DNA from: Vibrio pectenicida
Lineage (GTDB): Bacteria; Pseudomonadota; Gammaproteobacteria; Enterobacterales; Vibrionaceae
Direction of reading: 5' to 3'
Assembly: GCA_024347015.1 (NCBI GenBank)
Contig: AP024890.1
Span: forward strand, 992,001-1,056,000
Length of the DNA stretch: 64,000 bases
Part shown: one piece after another, positions 18,130-27,251 of the stretch
Layout: each line of letters starts with the position of its first letter
Position numbering within the stretch: position 1 is the stretch's first letter
The notes under the pieces: generated by a model
What the model was told of the DNA's origin: nothing
Database searches by the model: none
Seen by the model: only the letters and a program-made list of their open reading frames with translations
Position numbers and translations under genes: made by a program

Positions 18130-18969
18130 ATGAAGGCGTATTTCCTGTTACTACTATTTAGCCTTTCAAGTGTCGTATTTGCTAGAGAAGTACGCTATCC
18201 CAATCTTGACGGTATTGGCCAGCAATCCATTGGCCTTGCTATGCTAAAATTGGCGATTGAAAAGTCAGGGGCCGATATGACAGCTGTGGTCGACTCCAAC
18301 GAAGTCAACCAAAACCGAGTTCGGCAGCAAGTTGAAAATGGCCAACTCGACATTTTTGATACTGGTTTTGATGAAACGCTCGATGGCAGATTTAAGCCTA
18401 TTTACCTACCTATCGATTTAGGTCTCACAGGGTGGCGACTATTTATCATTCATCAAGATACCCAAGAAAAAATTGAAAATGTAAAAGATATATCACAATT
18501 AAGTCAATTTGTTATGGGCCAAGGCCAAGGCTGGGGAGATATACGAATATTAGAAGCTGCAGGACTTCAGGTGACCACTGCGCCACGTATCGAAATTTTA
18601 ATCAAAATGGTCGGAGGGAAGCGATTTGATTTATTTCCACTAGGTGCAACAGAAGTCCATCAGTTTCTTGAAACATATCGTGGAAACCAAAAACAGCTGA
18701 TGGTCGAGAATCAATTAGTTCTAATTTATCCCTATGGGCGTTTTTTCTACATTCGTAATAATGATAAAGAGCTGGAAGACATGTTAGCTAAAGGACTAGA
18801 AGCAGCATTTAATGACGGCAGCCTGCGGGACTTACTGTTCAACCACCCTTTCTCTAGCGATGCGTTTACCAAAGCTAATCTCGCAGAGCGCACTCATATT
18901 CTAATACCTAGCCCAACTCTCACAGAAGGTTTTAAAGCTATCGATGATAAATGGTGGTATGTACCATAA
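18130..18969 (+). CDS. Periplasmic solute-binding protein next to the sensor kinase
   Basis: 279 residues with a signal peptide (MKAYFLLLLFSLSSVVFA). The mature protein resembles family-3 amino-acid-type binding proteins (LAMLKLAIEKSGADMTAVV; ENGQLDIFDTGFDET; GQGQGWGDIRILEAAGLQV) and ends in KWWYVP. No transporter genes adjoin it. Its position, divergent from a membrane histidine kinase with a periplasmic domain, suggests it presents a ligand to that kinase; this is inference. A perfect terminator follows. Confidence 0.78.
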   Translation: MKAYFLLLLFSLSSVVFAREVRYPNLDGIGQQSIGLAMLKLAIEKSGADMTAVVDSNEVNQNRVRQQVENGQLDIFDTGFDETLDGRFKPIYLPIDLGLTGWRLFIIHQDTQEKIENVKDISQLSQFVMGQGQGWGDIRILEAAGLQVTTAPRIEILIKMVGGKRFDLFPLGATEVHQFLETYRGNQKQLMVENQLVLIYPYGRFFYIRNNDKELEDMLAKGLEAAFNDGSLRDLLFNHPFSSDAFTKANLAERTHILIPSPTLTEGFKAIDDKWWYVP

Positions 18970-19010
18970 GCAATTCGCATTATCGACTCTGGTTTTAGGC
19001 AATGGTTATA

Positions 19011-19039
19011 AAATGGCGTCGCACTGTGCGACGCCATTT
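19011..19039. terminator. Strong hairpin terminator
   Basis: Perfect 13-bp stem, AAATGGCGTCGCA (19011-19023) with TGCGACGCCATTT (19027-19039), loop CTG. It follows the binding-protein gene and faces the M14 pseudogene, so it may serve both directions. Confidence 0.75.
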
Positions 19040-19108
19040 GTGATTTAGATAAAGACACTAACTGGGATTGGTATGCCCTTTTTACTTCGAGTAATATACT
19101 AACTGTCG

Positions 19109-19894
19109 TTAATCGATAGTATAAATTGGAAGTGGCTCCTGCCTCAAATAACCTTGCCAAGCAGGCTCTTGAAAAATTGAGCTTGAAGATCTTGGGTCAA
19201 GCATAAGCCCAACCAAGGTACCTAAAGGCTGATTCATCGGCGCAACTAAATCGCCATTTTGTAGTGAAACCTGCTTATTTTCTTTGACCAAATCTAGGTC
19301 AGTAAAACGGCAAATTCCTAGCCTACCTTTAGATGCAATACTGAGATTACTGGCGGAGAGTATGCCAACATTCTGTTGTTGAAGCTCTTGAACGACTTGA
19401 TACTCAATACCATGTTTATCCAAACATGATTTAAAAGCTTCTTGATTGTTAGCAACAACATAAACTTTGGGTAGTGCAACTCGTCTTTACCACTAATCTG
19501 GTCAAAGTTAGTAAAGCTCACTTGTACCGACTGGCCTGTATCTTTCCTCGTAAGAGGCACTTTTTTAACAATATTTTTAATGTTAGCTCCAAATGAAACA
19601 TCCAAATATATGTCGCGCGGTTTTTGTGCCGACTTTTGCTGTGTGTGCTCCGTCAATTGAATGATTTTTTCATAATTATTACTGACTAAATTCAAAAATG
19701 TTCGTGTACTAATGAGTTGGTTTTCTACCCTACGTTCTATTCAGACAGTTGTTTTAAAAAATATCAACCTGCTTACTCTGATGTAACTCTGTATTGGAGC
19801 TTTGCTCGAAAGGAGTTTGAATATACGTGGGGGCAGCATACGAATGGCAAGCTATAGTCATTGTGTATAAAACTGCTAACTTTTGTAGTTTCAT
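19109..19894 (-). pseudogene. Gutted M14-family zinc carboxypeptidase
   Basis: An ATG at 19894 opens a good signal peptide (MKLQKLAVLYTMTIACHSYA) that soon meets TAA. A second frame then reads ERRVENQLISTRTFLNLVSN and the following linker (SAQKPRDIYLDVSFGANI...), and a third continues VALPKVYVVANNQEAFKSCL through DLVAPMNQPLGTLVGLMLDP to PLPIYTID and stop. This looks like the region after the catalytic domain of exported M14 carboxypeptidases, which commonly have RRVE near that point and a GD.V.PM.QPL..L tail. The whole zinc-binding domain is missing, and there is also at least one frameshift near 19470-19490. Non-functional. Confidence 0.65.
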
Positions 19895-20076
19895 TTTATG
19901 TTCCAATAATATATGTAATATTCAGGGCTAAATTACTAAATTTTAGCTCTTTTAAGTCAAAGTATTGTTATTTAAATATTAATAAGTAGACAACTAATTT
20001 AGAATGCTTATATAAAACTAAAAGAAATTAGTTAATCGACTGCTGTTAGTAAAAATAGTGACTTACATTGATTTTG

Positions 20077-20961
20077 TTACACTTTCAGTTCAAAGTGAGC
20101 CTTTAAATGCTCAATGACAGTCCTAATTTTTCTGGGTAAAACTCGACTAACCGTTAAGATTTGTACTTCGACCGATGGCCAATCAATATCAGTCAAAAGT
20201 TCAACCAGCTGCCCAGATTGAAGTGCATCACTAACGAAACATCGTGGCAAAATTGTAACCCCTTGATGACCAATAGCGAAGGAGCGGCACACCATAATAT
20301 TATTGCTCTCTAGTTTGGTATTAAACTTTAGAGGTTCAGAATTCTTAAGCATACTATTTATTCTACTTTCCATCGCACATGCCGTGCCCGTCAGCCAGCT
20401 GTGTTCTACTAAGTCACCGACCTTGTTCGGAATACCATGCTTCTTTAGGTATATTGGTGAAGCAACCAATACTGTTTCTAACTCTCCTGCTGGCCGGTAA
20501 ACCAAATTACTATCTTTTAGCTTCCCAATCCTAATCGCAATGTCTATACCATCATTGATCGCGTCTCTTGATTCATCATCAGCAATAATATGAAAACTCA
20601 CCTGAGGATATTTCGGTGTAAATTCCGCAAGAGCCTGTACGAGAACCTCCTGAGCAATACCAGTGCTAGCGGTGATTTTGATCCTCCCCGATATATGTTC
20701 TTTACAGTCACTGATATTTTGTTTGAATTGACAAAAATGAGTATGCATTTTTTGGTACTCGCTTAACAACACTCTGCCTGCTTCACTCAGACAAAAACCG
20801 CGAGTAGAGCGATAAATCAGCGTCACACCCAAAGACTCTTCTAAGATAGATATATTCTGACTAATAGCTGACGGTGACATACCTAGCCGTTTTGATGCAG
20901 CAGTCATGCTCTCGGATTCTGCAACAACAGAAAATATGCAGTAACGCTTCATGTTTTCCAT
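20077..20961 (-). CDS. LysR-family transcriptional regulator
   Basis: 294 residues. N-terminal winged helix-turn-helix (AASKRLGMSPSAISQNISIL, about residues 21-40; YRSTRGFCLSEAG) and a C-terminal periplasmic-binding-like effector domain (GRIKITASTGIAQEVLVQAL; YPQVSFHIIADDES; DIAIRIGKLKDSNLV). It belongs to the CrgA/YafC-like LysR group. No divergent target gene is visible: the neighbours are an M14 pseudogene and a ~760-bp gene-free region, so its original target may be lost or distant. Confidence 0.92.
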   Translation of the reverse strand: MENMKRYCIFSVVAESESMTAASKRLGMSPSAISQNISILEESLGVTLIYRSTRGFCLSEAGRVLLSEYQKMHTHFCQFKQNISDCKEHISGRIKITASTGIAQEVLVQALAEFTPKYPQVSFHIIADDESRDAINDGIDIAIRIGKLKDSNLVYRPAGELETVLVASPIYLKKHGIPNKVGDLVEHSWLTGTACAMESRINSMLKNSEPLKFNTKLESNNIMVCRSFAIGHQGVTILPRCFVSDALQSGQLVELLTDIDWPSVEVQILTVSRVLPRKIRTVIEHLKAHFELKV

Positions 20962-21722
20962 ATGTTCCCTCTACTGGCAAATATTATCGCAATGTTTTTA
21001 TTATCACTTCCTCGTAAGCTTAAAAATATACATTATATTTATAGATTTATAGATTTTTCTTATATGCATAAAAAACATAACTACAAAAATGGATATACAT
21101 AAGAATTTTATAAATAATAAATATCCATAAATTTCAGATGATTAAGTTAAAAATTGATAGATTTTTAATCATTTATTTCTTAGATTGTAAAGTGAAATAA
21201 AAATGTAATATTTTGTTGCTCTATGGAAATCTTTATCATTATCTCGCCTAGCCTTATTTTTATTACTTCTCTATCGATAACAAAATTATTTACTATTTTT
21301 AAATAATATCTTGATTAATTCAATTATATTATATTTAATGTTAAATGCATAATTAATTATAAATGACACTAATAGCTTAAGACAATCTAAATAGTGTTTT
21401 AATATTTTATTAATAATGCACATTAGTAATAAATAGTTAATAATGTTATAAGAATTGCAATGTAGATGTTAAAAACCACTTTTGATAACTTTATTGGAAA
21501 TTACGGGGACACACACCATAGTAACAAGCTTTAAAGAAGCCAATATTACTCCAAAGTGAGTATTTAACCTGTTAAATGCTAATCACTAACCTCAAGTAGT
21601 GGACCTGTCTGATTGAGTATTCTGGGTGGTTAGAGTGTCGGTCATATTGGACTGTCTATAATCAGCTAATGTCGTGGAGACAACTAAAGTGATAAATGCA
21701 GTAATGAGTGGCTGGCTAAAAA
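20962..21722. other. Long AT-rich gene-free region next to the transposase
   Basis: No gene found in 761 bp. 20.96-21.48 kb is extremely AT-rich without a believable ORF. It is followed by a REP-like end at 21503-21517 and ~200 bp of less biased sequence before the transposase stop codon. Composition differs from flanking genes, consistent with acquired or decayed DNA. Confidence 0.6.
21503..21517 (-). repeat. REP-like flank, left
   Basis: ACGGGGACACACACC on the plus strand, i.e. GGTGTGTGTCCCCGT on the transposase strand, ~205 bp past the transposase stop. It matches the core of the three-copy array upstream of the same gene. Confidence 0.65.
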
Positions 21723-22700
21723 TCATTCAAGCGAATAAAGATGAATTCTTGTTTTATTAAGCACCGATTTGACGGCAACAGCTTGAGCTCTGGAGCCAAT
21801 TACCGTTGAATGTGATTTCTCCAAACAGGTACAGACCTTTAACCACCCATTCATATTGAAATCTAAGCGCTGTAAGATGTTTGGCAGCCTTGATTCCATA
21901 GAAGCTTTATTCGCTCTTACCTGACGAGCGGACCAATCAACTAATTCAAGATAATCCATCAAACGAAAAGGAATACCTTCTTGCATGGCATTAGTTGGAT
22001 TGCCAATAAAAGGATGTAGGCACGGAGCGGTGGATAGCGGTTGCTTTAACGCATCAATACGAGCTTTTACAGAGGTATAATCTGAGGTCTCGGGCGTGTC
22101 GGCGATACCTGCTCGTATGGGGTTTAAGTCCACATAAGTCATGGCTGCTGCGAGTGCTTTCTCATCCAATAAGGCTTGGCTTTTAAATCGACTTTCCCAG
22201 AAATGGCCAGTGCACTTATCTTCACGGTTTGCTCGGCAAGCGATATCAAAGTTGAGCTCTTTCATGTACCAGCTTAAATTCCAGAGTCGCTCTCTCCATT
22301 GCTCAATAATTTCAAAGCATTTCTCTGTCTCAGACTCGCTGGTTAATTCACTATTCATCCAACGGTGGATTAAGTGAGGCAACTTATGTAATTGACCCCA
22401 GCGTGCAACCACCTCATGAGCGGATAAGGTCATTGCTCTATCTTTGTTAATATTTACAACCAGATGGTAGTGATTACTCATGATGGCATAAGCACAAATA
22501 TCAATACAATAAGCACTAGATAGGGCATATATTTTCTGTACTATCCAGTCTCTTCGATGTTCGTAGTTTTTTTGAGTAACGGCATCTTCCCCGCATAGAA
22601 AACTGCGCCTTACGCAACGTGAAACGCAGTGATAGTAGGACGTGACGTCAGCAGAGACGAGCTGTTTTCTGGCGGTGGTCATTGGTTTTTCCTCACTCAA
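21723..22700 (-). CDS. REP-associated tyrosine transposase (RAYT, Y1_Tnp)
   Basis: 325 residues. N-terminal Y1 transposase domain with YYHCVSRCVRRSFLCGEDAV, the HUH-type metal site in YAIMSNHYHLVVNI (about residues 75-88) and DACRANREDKCTGHFWES-like downstream sequence (here FDIACRANREDKCTGHFWE), followed by YVDLNPIRAGIADTPE, a hallmark of the COG1943 group. Such enzymes nick and rejoin single-stranded REP hairpins. Flanked by REP-like sequences on both sides. Complete and without frameshifts, so possibly active. Confidence 0.9.
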   Translation of the reverse strand: MSEEKPMTTARKQLVSADVTSYYHCVSRCVRRSFLCGEDAVTQKNYEHRRDWIVQKIYALSSAYCIDICAYAIMSNHYHLVVNINKDRAMTLSAHEVVARWGQLHKLPHLIHRWMNSELTSESETEKCFEIIEQWRERLWNLSWYMKELNFDIACRANREDKCTGHFWESRFKSQALLDEKALAAAMTYVDLNPIRAGIADTPETSDYTSVKARIDALKQPLSTAPCLHPFIGNPTNAMQEGIPFRLMDYLELVDWSARQVRANKASMESRLPNILQRLDFNMNGWLKVCTCLEKSHSTVIGSRAQAVAVKSVLNKTRIHLYSLE

Positions 22701-22774
22701 CGAGTAAGAAAATATAGTAAAAGCTAATTGAAAGAGTTGTGGTGCAACGAGTGCTTAGGGGATAACCACACTTA

Positions 22775-22870
22775 TTTCATACTTTAGGTGTATGTCCTCG
22801 CTGCGCTATATTTCATACTTTAGGTGTGTGTCCTCGCTGCGCTCACTTAGGTGTGTGTCCTCGCTGCGCT
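22775..22870 (+). repeat. Triplicate REP-like array upstream of the transposase
   Basis: Three direct copies of a GGTGTGTGTCCTCGCTGCGCT-like core (the first copy reads GGTGTATG), beginning near 22787, 22823 and 22850, so spaced 36 and 27 bp. Copies one and two also share TTTCATACTTTA in front. The GGTGTGTGTCCYCG core recurs inverted beyond the transposase 3' end. Confidence 0.75.
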
Positions 22871-23025
22871 ACGATAATTATCATTTCATTACAGTAAGGA
22901 AATGGGCTGAAGGGTGGTTGGAAAAACAGCATTTGAAGCTAGGGAAAAGAGGGGTATTAGGATTTGGGAGTAATAACGTGAAAGATAGCAACATTTTTGG
23001 CTGAACTGGGGGAAAACAAAAGCGC
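22871..23025. other. Spacer between REP array and nrdG
   Basis: 155 bp with no convincing gene; a short plus-strand frame runs through the REP array but its start is repeat sequence and it has no recognisable product. Confidence 0.5.
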
Positions 23026-23499
23026 TTAAGTAAGCTCCCTCATCCAATAAATCATTTGATTTGAACTACCACGCCATTTAAGCGTGGGGTCTTTTTTATC
23101 CTGCTCAAACTTGCCATCAATGAGTACATCGATTTGATCGACAATGGCAAGTTGCTTAGCCGACAGTTTGTCTAAGGTATAACCCGTCCAAAGCCAAATA
23201 TCTTTGTTGGGACATTCTAACTTCACTCTTTGCACTAATTTATTAATGGCATTTAAATTAGCAGGATGCAAAGGATCACCGCCAGATAATGAGAGGCCGC
23301 GACGATAAATGCGGGAGTCTTTAAGGTCAGCAATGATGGTGTCTTGTAATGCTTGGGTAAAATGCAGTCCAGCGTCTGGACGCCAAGTTGACTGGTTATA
23401 ACAACCTTTGCATTGATGCTCACAACCAGAGACGAATAAGGTACAGCGCGTTCCCTCGCCATTGACAACATCAACTGGATAATAGGCGTGATAATTCAT
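23026..23499 (-). CDS. nrdG: Anaerobic ribonucleotide reductase activase NrdG
   Basis: 157 residues, the normal length. Radical-SAM enzyme that installs the glycyl radical on NrdD. The 4Fe-4S cysteines are in VSGCEHQCKGCYNQSTW (CX3CX2C, about residues 30-37), with the SAM-binding GGDPLHPAN after GLSLS. The tail VDQIDVLIDGKFEQDKKDPT is typical of NrdG. It begins 3 bp after the nrdD stop codon, so the two are one operon. Confidence 0.96.
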   Translation of the reverse strand: MNYHAYYPVDVVNGEGTRCTLFVSGCEHQCKGCYNQSTWRPDAGLHFTQALQDTIIADLKDSRIYRRGLSLSGGDPLHPANLNAINKLVQRVKLECPNKDIWLWTGYTLDKLSAKQLAIVDQIDVLIDGKFEQDKKDPTLKWRGSSNQMIYWMRELT

Positions 23500-23502
23500 T
23501 AT

Positions 23503-25626
23503 TTATAAATGCTTTACTCGACGAATCACTTCTTGCTGCTTACCCGCGTTGAATGGCCGTGTATCAGGACTGCCTAAATAGCCACATACTCTCCTTGTCA
23601 CAGACATTGTAGGCGAATCATGATTGCCGCAATTAGGGCAGCAAAACCCTTTACTTGTGCAATCAAACTCCCCCCTATAGCCACACTCGTAACATTCATC
23701 AATTGGTGTATTCGTGCCATAGTAAGGCACGCGTGAATAACTGTAATCCCAAACATTTTCCAAAGCTTCGATGTTGGACTCCATGTTTGGAAATTCGCCA
23801 TAGCAAATAAAACCACCACTTGAGAGCTGAGGGTAAACCATTTCAAAATCAATTTTATCGTATGGGTTAACTTTTTTTTCTACATCTAAGTGAAAGCTGT
23901 TGGTGTAGTAGCCTTTGTCTGTGACGCCTTCAATTACACCAAATTCTTTAGCATCAATACGACAAAATCGGTGACATAAATTTTCACTTGGCGTGGCATA
24001 CAAACTGTAGCCATAATCAGATTCCTTACTCCACTGGTTAACCGCGCATTTAAGATATTGCACTATCTTAAATGCTTTAGTTTGCAGATTAGCACTGTCA
24101 TAAATATGGGTCTCATCACCATACAAGGCGTTAATGGCTTCATGAAGACCAATATAGCCAAGCGAGATAGAGGCACGACCATACTTAAAGATGTTCGATA
24201 TAGGTTCGTCCGCTCTTAGCCTTACTCCGCAAGCCCCTTCCATATACAAAATGGGGGCAACGCGAGCTTGGATATTGTCTAGCCGAGCGATTCGAGTCTC
24301 TAACGCCCTACGAGCAAGAAGTAGTTTTTGATCGAGTAGCGCATAAAAGTCTTCTTCGCCTTGCTTTGATTGCAAGGCAATTCGAGGAAGATTTAGGCTT
24401 ACAACGCCCAAATTATTTCGTCCATCATAGATAAGCTCACCGTTTTCTTGGTAATCACTAAGAAAGCTACGGCAACCCATTGGTGTTTTAAATGACCCTG
24501 TCACTTTAATCACTTGGTCATAATTAAGAATATCTGGATACATTCGTTTTGAGGCGCATTCTAAGGCTAACTGTTTGATGTGGTAATTAGGGTCTTCACT
24601 GTTACGGTTCAGCCCTTCTTTGATGGTAAACACCAGCTTAGGAAATACCGCTGTTTTACGATTTTTCCCAAGTCCCGCCAAACGGTTTTTTAATATTGCT
24701 TGCTGTATTAAACATGATGCCCAGCAGGTACCCAAGCCAAAACCAAATGTGACAAAAGGTGTCTGGCCATTTGCTGTATGCAAAGTGTTGACTTCATATT
24801 CCAAAGATTGAAATGCATCAAAACACTCTTTTTCAGTACGTTCACGAGCAAAACATTCTACATCGTCAATTCCCCACTCTCGTGCAACTGCAAGATGCTT
24901 TTTGTAACTTGCCATTACATATGGTGCCAGTACTTCATCAATTCGGTTAACCGTTGTTCCTCCATAGATGTGGCTTGCCACTTGAGCAATAATTTGCGCT
25001 GTGACCGCAGTCGCTGTAGAAATGGATTTGGGTGTATCTATTTCAGCATTACCCATTTTAAATCCATGGGTCAGCATACCCTTTAAATCAATGAGCATAC
25101 AATTAAACATTGGAAAGAAAGGTGCGTAATCTAAGTCGTGATAATGAATATCGCCACTGTCATGAGCGGCAACGATATCACGAGGAAGAATGCGGGTTTT
25201 GGCATAGTGTTTAGCTAGTATTCCAGCTAGCAAATCTCGCTGTGTGGGAATAACTTTACCATCCTTATTCGCATTTTCATTGATCAAATCAAGGTTACTT
25301 TGTCCAATCAAGCCTTCAATTTCTCGCGTTAGGTCGGTTTTTTTCTCTCTCGCAACATCACGCTCATGGCGATATTCGATATAGGCTCTAGCAATCGATG
25401 GAAACGGGCCTTGCATCAATTCATTTTCAACCCGAGTTTGGATATCAGCAATGTCAACTTGTTGATGCTCAATCAGTTGCAACTCTATCGCTAACGCAAT
25501 ATTTAGCGCGTACAGCGCCATATCCTTATTTTTGCATTCAGCCGCAGCCTCAACAGCTGATTGAATACGCCCCCGACAAAAAGGGACCTTTGAGCCATCT
25601 CGTTTGATTACAATTAGTTTCACCAT
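23503..25626 (-). CDS. nrdD: Anaerobic ribonucleoside-triphosphate reductase NrdD
   Basis: 707 residues. Reduces ribonucleoside triphosphates to deoxynucleotides without oxygen, using a glycyl radical and formate. N-terminal ATP-cone (VIKRDGSKVPFCRGRIQSAV), catalytic barrel (DIHYHDLDYAPFFPMFNCML; GRASISLGYIGLHEAI), a C-terminal zinc site (CYECGYRGEFDC...CCPNCGNH) and the glycyl-radical loop RRVCGYLGSPDTRPFN near residue 682. Full length. Upstream lie an FNR box and an NrdR box, which fits induction under anoxia and deoxynucleotide shortage. Confidence 0.97.
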   Translation of the reverse strand: MVKLIVIKRDGSKVPFCRGRIQSAVEAAAECKNKDMALYALNIALAIELQLIEHQQVDIADIQTRVENELMQGPFPSIARAYIEYRHERDVAREKKTDLTREIEGLIGQSNLDLINENANKDGKVIPTQRDLLAGILAKHYAKTRILPRDIVAAHDSGDIHYHDLDYAPFFPMFNCMLIDLKGMLTHGFKMGNAEIDTPKSISTATAVTAQIIAQVASHIYGGTTVNRIDEVLAPYVMASYKKHLAVAREWGIDDVECFARERTEKECFDAFQSLEYEVNTLHTANGQTPFVTFGFGLGTCWASCLIQQAILKNRLAGLGKNRKTAVFPKLVFTIKEGLNRNSEDPNYHIKQLALECASKRMYPDILNYDQVIKVTGSFKTPMGCRSFLSDYQENGELIYDGRNNLGVVSLNLPRIALQSKQGEEDFYALLDQKLLLARRALETRIARLDNIQARVAPILYMEGACGVRLRADEPISNIFKYGRASISLGYIGLHEAINALYGDETHIYDSANLQTKAFKIVQYLKCAVNQWSKESDYGYSLYATPSENLCHRFCRIDAKEFGVIEGVTDKGYYTNSFHLDVEKKVNPYDKIDFEMVYPQLSSGGFICYGEFPNMESNIEALENVWDYSYSRVPYYGTNTPIDECYECGYRGEFDCTSKGFCCPNCGNHDSPTMSVTRRVCGYLGSPDTRPFNAGKQQEVIRRVKHL

Positions 25627-25694
25627 TTCTCCTTAACCTCTGCCCACAAACAGATCATTAGAATCACAACATGAGGGGAAAATTAACATCCAAA

Positions 25695-25710
25695 ATACTA
25701 TATATTGTGG
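25695..25710 (-). promoter_or_regulatory. NrdR box upstream of nrdDG
   Basis: ATACTATATATTGTGG matches the NrdR consensus ACACWATATATWGTGT at 14 of 16 positions and lies 69-84 bp before the nrdD start. NrdR usually binds a pair; a second, much weaker candidate lies around 25720-25735. Confidence 0.75.
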
Positions 25711-25741
25711 TTTATTAGACGAAATTTGATAGTGGAGTGTA

Positions 25742-25755
25742 TTGATATCGATCAA
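25742..25755 (-). promoter_or_regulatory. FNR box upstream of nrdDG
   Basis: TTGATATCGATCAA is a perfect match to the FNR consensus TTGAT-N4-ATCAA. It lies 116-129 bp before nrdD and 154 bp before the divergent nuclease-family gene. Oxygen-responsive activation of nrdDG is the likely role. Confidence 0.85.
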
Positions 25756-25908
25756 CAAACTTCTGAGCTTGGTGGACAAAACACCAATTTTGTAGATAAG
25801 GATCGCAACTTGGTAAAATCATCATGGTATGGGTTTTAAGTGTTTATCACTGAATCAAATTTAATTTGCTGTAAACTTGAGCCTCTTAGCCTTATACACT
25901 GTTTCTCT

Positions 25909-26805
25909 ATGACTAAATCTCACCATCACTGGCAGCATTTAATACTCACGTTAATACTCAGTATTGCTTCAACCTCTGTTACCGCAACTCCTTTGTCTTT
26001 TACAACATGGAATATTGAGTGGTTAACCTCTAAGCCCTCCAAGCAGTTTGTTCAATCAAAACGAACACAAATAGACTTAGAGGCACTAGCCAATCATTTT
26101 GAATCAACCGACACTGATATTCTTGCCTTTCAAGAAGTTAATGACTTAAAAGCGATCCGGAAGGTGGTTGGACAAGACTATGATATTTACTTATCACAAC
26201 GCGCAAGTAGCAGTAGGGTTAAACAGCAATTTAAAGATATTAACCAATATACGGGATTTGCTGTGCGAAAAGGAATACCCGTTGAGAATCTCCCCGATCT
26301 CCAGCTAGATAAGCGCAAAAGCAGCAAACTCAGGTTTGCCACATATATGGTTATTACACCTAACCAAAAGCCGCCAGTACACCTCTTATCTGTGCACTTA
26401 AAGGCACGTTGCAGCGGTGCATACAATAACAATCGAGATTGCCAAATACTAGAGTCTCAAGGTAAGGCACTTAACCAATGGATACTAGAGCGCGAAAAAG
26501 CCAAGCAGCAATATATGATATTGGGGGATTTTAATCATAACCTTAGCTACCAAGGCGACTGGTTATGGGGGGAGATAACGCAGTCTTCTTCCGCGATTCT
26601 AGCGACTATCTCCACTCAACCAAGGTGTAAGGTGCGTTCAAGACATCATCCTGATCGGCTTCATCAGTTTCGCTCTTTGATTGACCACATCATCATTAGC
26701 AAAAAACTGTCACTGAGCACACCAGAACAAGTGGTGTTTCCAAGTGAACAAGTACTCAAATACCACTTAAGTGATCACTGCCCCTTAAGAGCAACACTAG
26801 AGTAA
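25909..26805 (+). CDS. Secreted endonuclease/exonuclease/phosphatase-family protein
   Basis: 298 residues from ATG 25909, chosen because a signal peptide (LILTLILSIASTSVTA) follows; a GTG at 25840 would add 23 residues. Motifs of the DNase I-like metal-dependent fold are in order: TTWNIEWLTS, DILAFQEVND (catalytic Glu), LLSVHLKARC, MILGDFNHNL (Asp-Asn), and LIDHIIISK...YHLSDHCPL (catalytic His). Likely an extracellular or periplasmic nuclease or phosphodiesterase. A degenerate copy of its last ~25 codons lies at 32.4 kb. Confidence 0.87.
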   Translation: MTKSHHHWQHLILTLILSIASTSVTATPLSFTTWNIEWLTSKPSKQFVQSKRTQIDLEALANHFESTDTDILAFQEVNDLKAIRKVVGQDYDIYLSQRASSSRVKQQFKDINQYTGFAVRKGIPVENLPDLQLDKRKSSKLRFATYMVITPNQKPPVHLLSVHLKARCSGAYNNNRDCQILESQGKALNQWILEREKAKQQYMILGDFNHNLSYQGDWLWGEITQSSSAILATISTQPRCKVRSRHHPDRLHQFRSLIDHIIISKKLSLSTPEQVVFPSEQVLKYHLSDHCPLRATLE

Positions 26806-26825
26806 AAAGCACTTAAACCCAAAGC

Positions 26826-27251
26826 TTAAGGCTGCGTTAAATATTTGGAGAGCATGGAACCCGCTAACATTGCGACAATGAAAATAACAATATCCAAATT
26901 ACCGAAGCCTAGGCTTGCGATCGCTGGGCCTGGGCAAATACCAGCTAACCCCCAACCTATGCCAAATATTACTGCACCTAAAACCAATCTGGTATCTATA
27001 GCCTTATTGGGTGTAAAGCAATAAACTTCTCCTGACAAAGCGTGTGTTTTTTGCTTTAACCAAAAGTGATAAAGTGGTGTATAAACCACTAAAGCGCCAC
27101 CCATTACCAATGCTAAACTTGGATCCCACTGCCCTGTAATATCAAGAAAACCAATCACCTTGGCAGGGTTTACCATTCCTGAAAGTGTCAACCCTATACC
27201 AAATAACAGCCCACTGGTGAAAATAGAAACTCTGAGTAATGTCAGTTTCAT
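26826..27251 (-). CDS. YeeE/YedE sulfur-transport half protein (second gene)
   Basis: 141-residue integral membrane protein of the DUF6691 / YeeE-YedE group: LLRVSIFTSGLLFGIGLTLSGMVNPAKVIGFLD, then WDPSLALVMGGAL and FGIGWGLAGICPGPAIASLG, where the Cys-Pro-Gly-Pro element resembles the thiosulfate-relaying cysteines of YeeE. Four membrane segments. It overlaps the upstream half gene by 4 bp (ATGA), so both halves probably form one transporter for thiosulfate or another sulfur compound. Confidence 0.85.
   Translation of the reverse strand: MKLTLLRVSIFTSGLLFGIGLTLSGMVNPAKVIGFLDITGQWDPSLALVMGGALVVYTPLYHFWLKQKTHALSGEVYCFTPNKAIDTRLVLGAVIFGIGWGLAGICPGPAIASLGFGNLDIVIFIVAMLAGSMLSKYLTQP

Larger units (their letters stand above)
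21503..22870 (-). mobile_element. REP-associated transposase unit with REP-like flanks
   Basis: A Y1-type REP transposase gene is bracketed by matching short sequences. On the left, ACGGGGACACACACC (21503-21517); on the right, three copies of TAGGTGT(G/A)TGTCCTCG (22775-22870). The left motif read on the minus strand is GGTGTGTGTCCCCGT, so the flanks are in inverted orientation. This layout fits a RAYT, the domesticated IS200/IS605-related enzymes linked to REP sequences, rather than a classic insertion sequence with target duplications. Confidence 0.7.
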
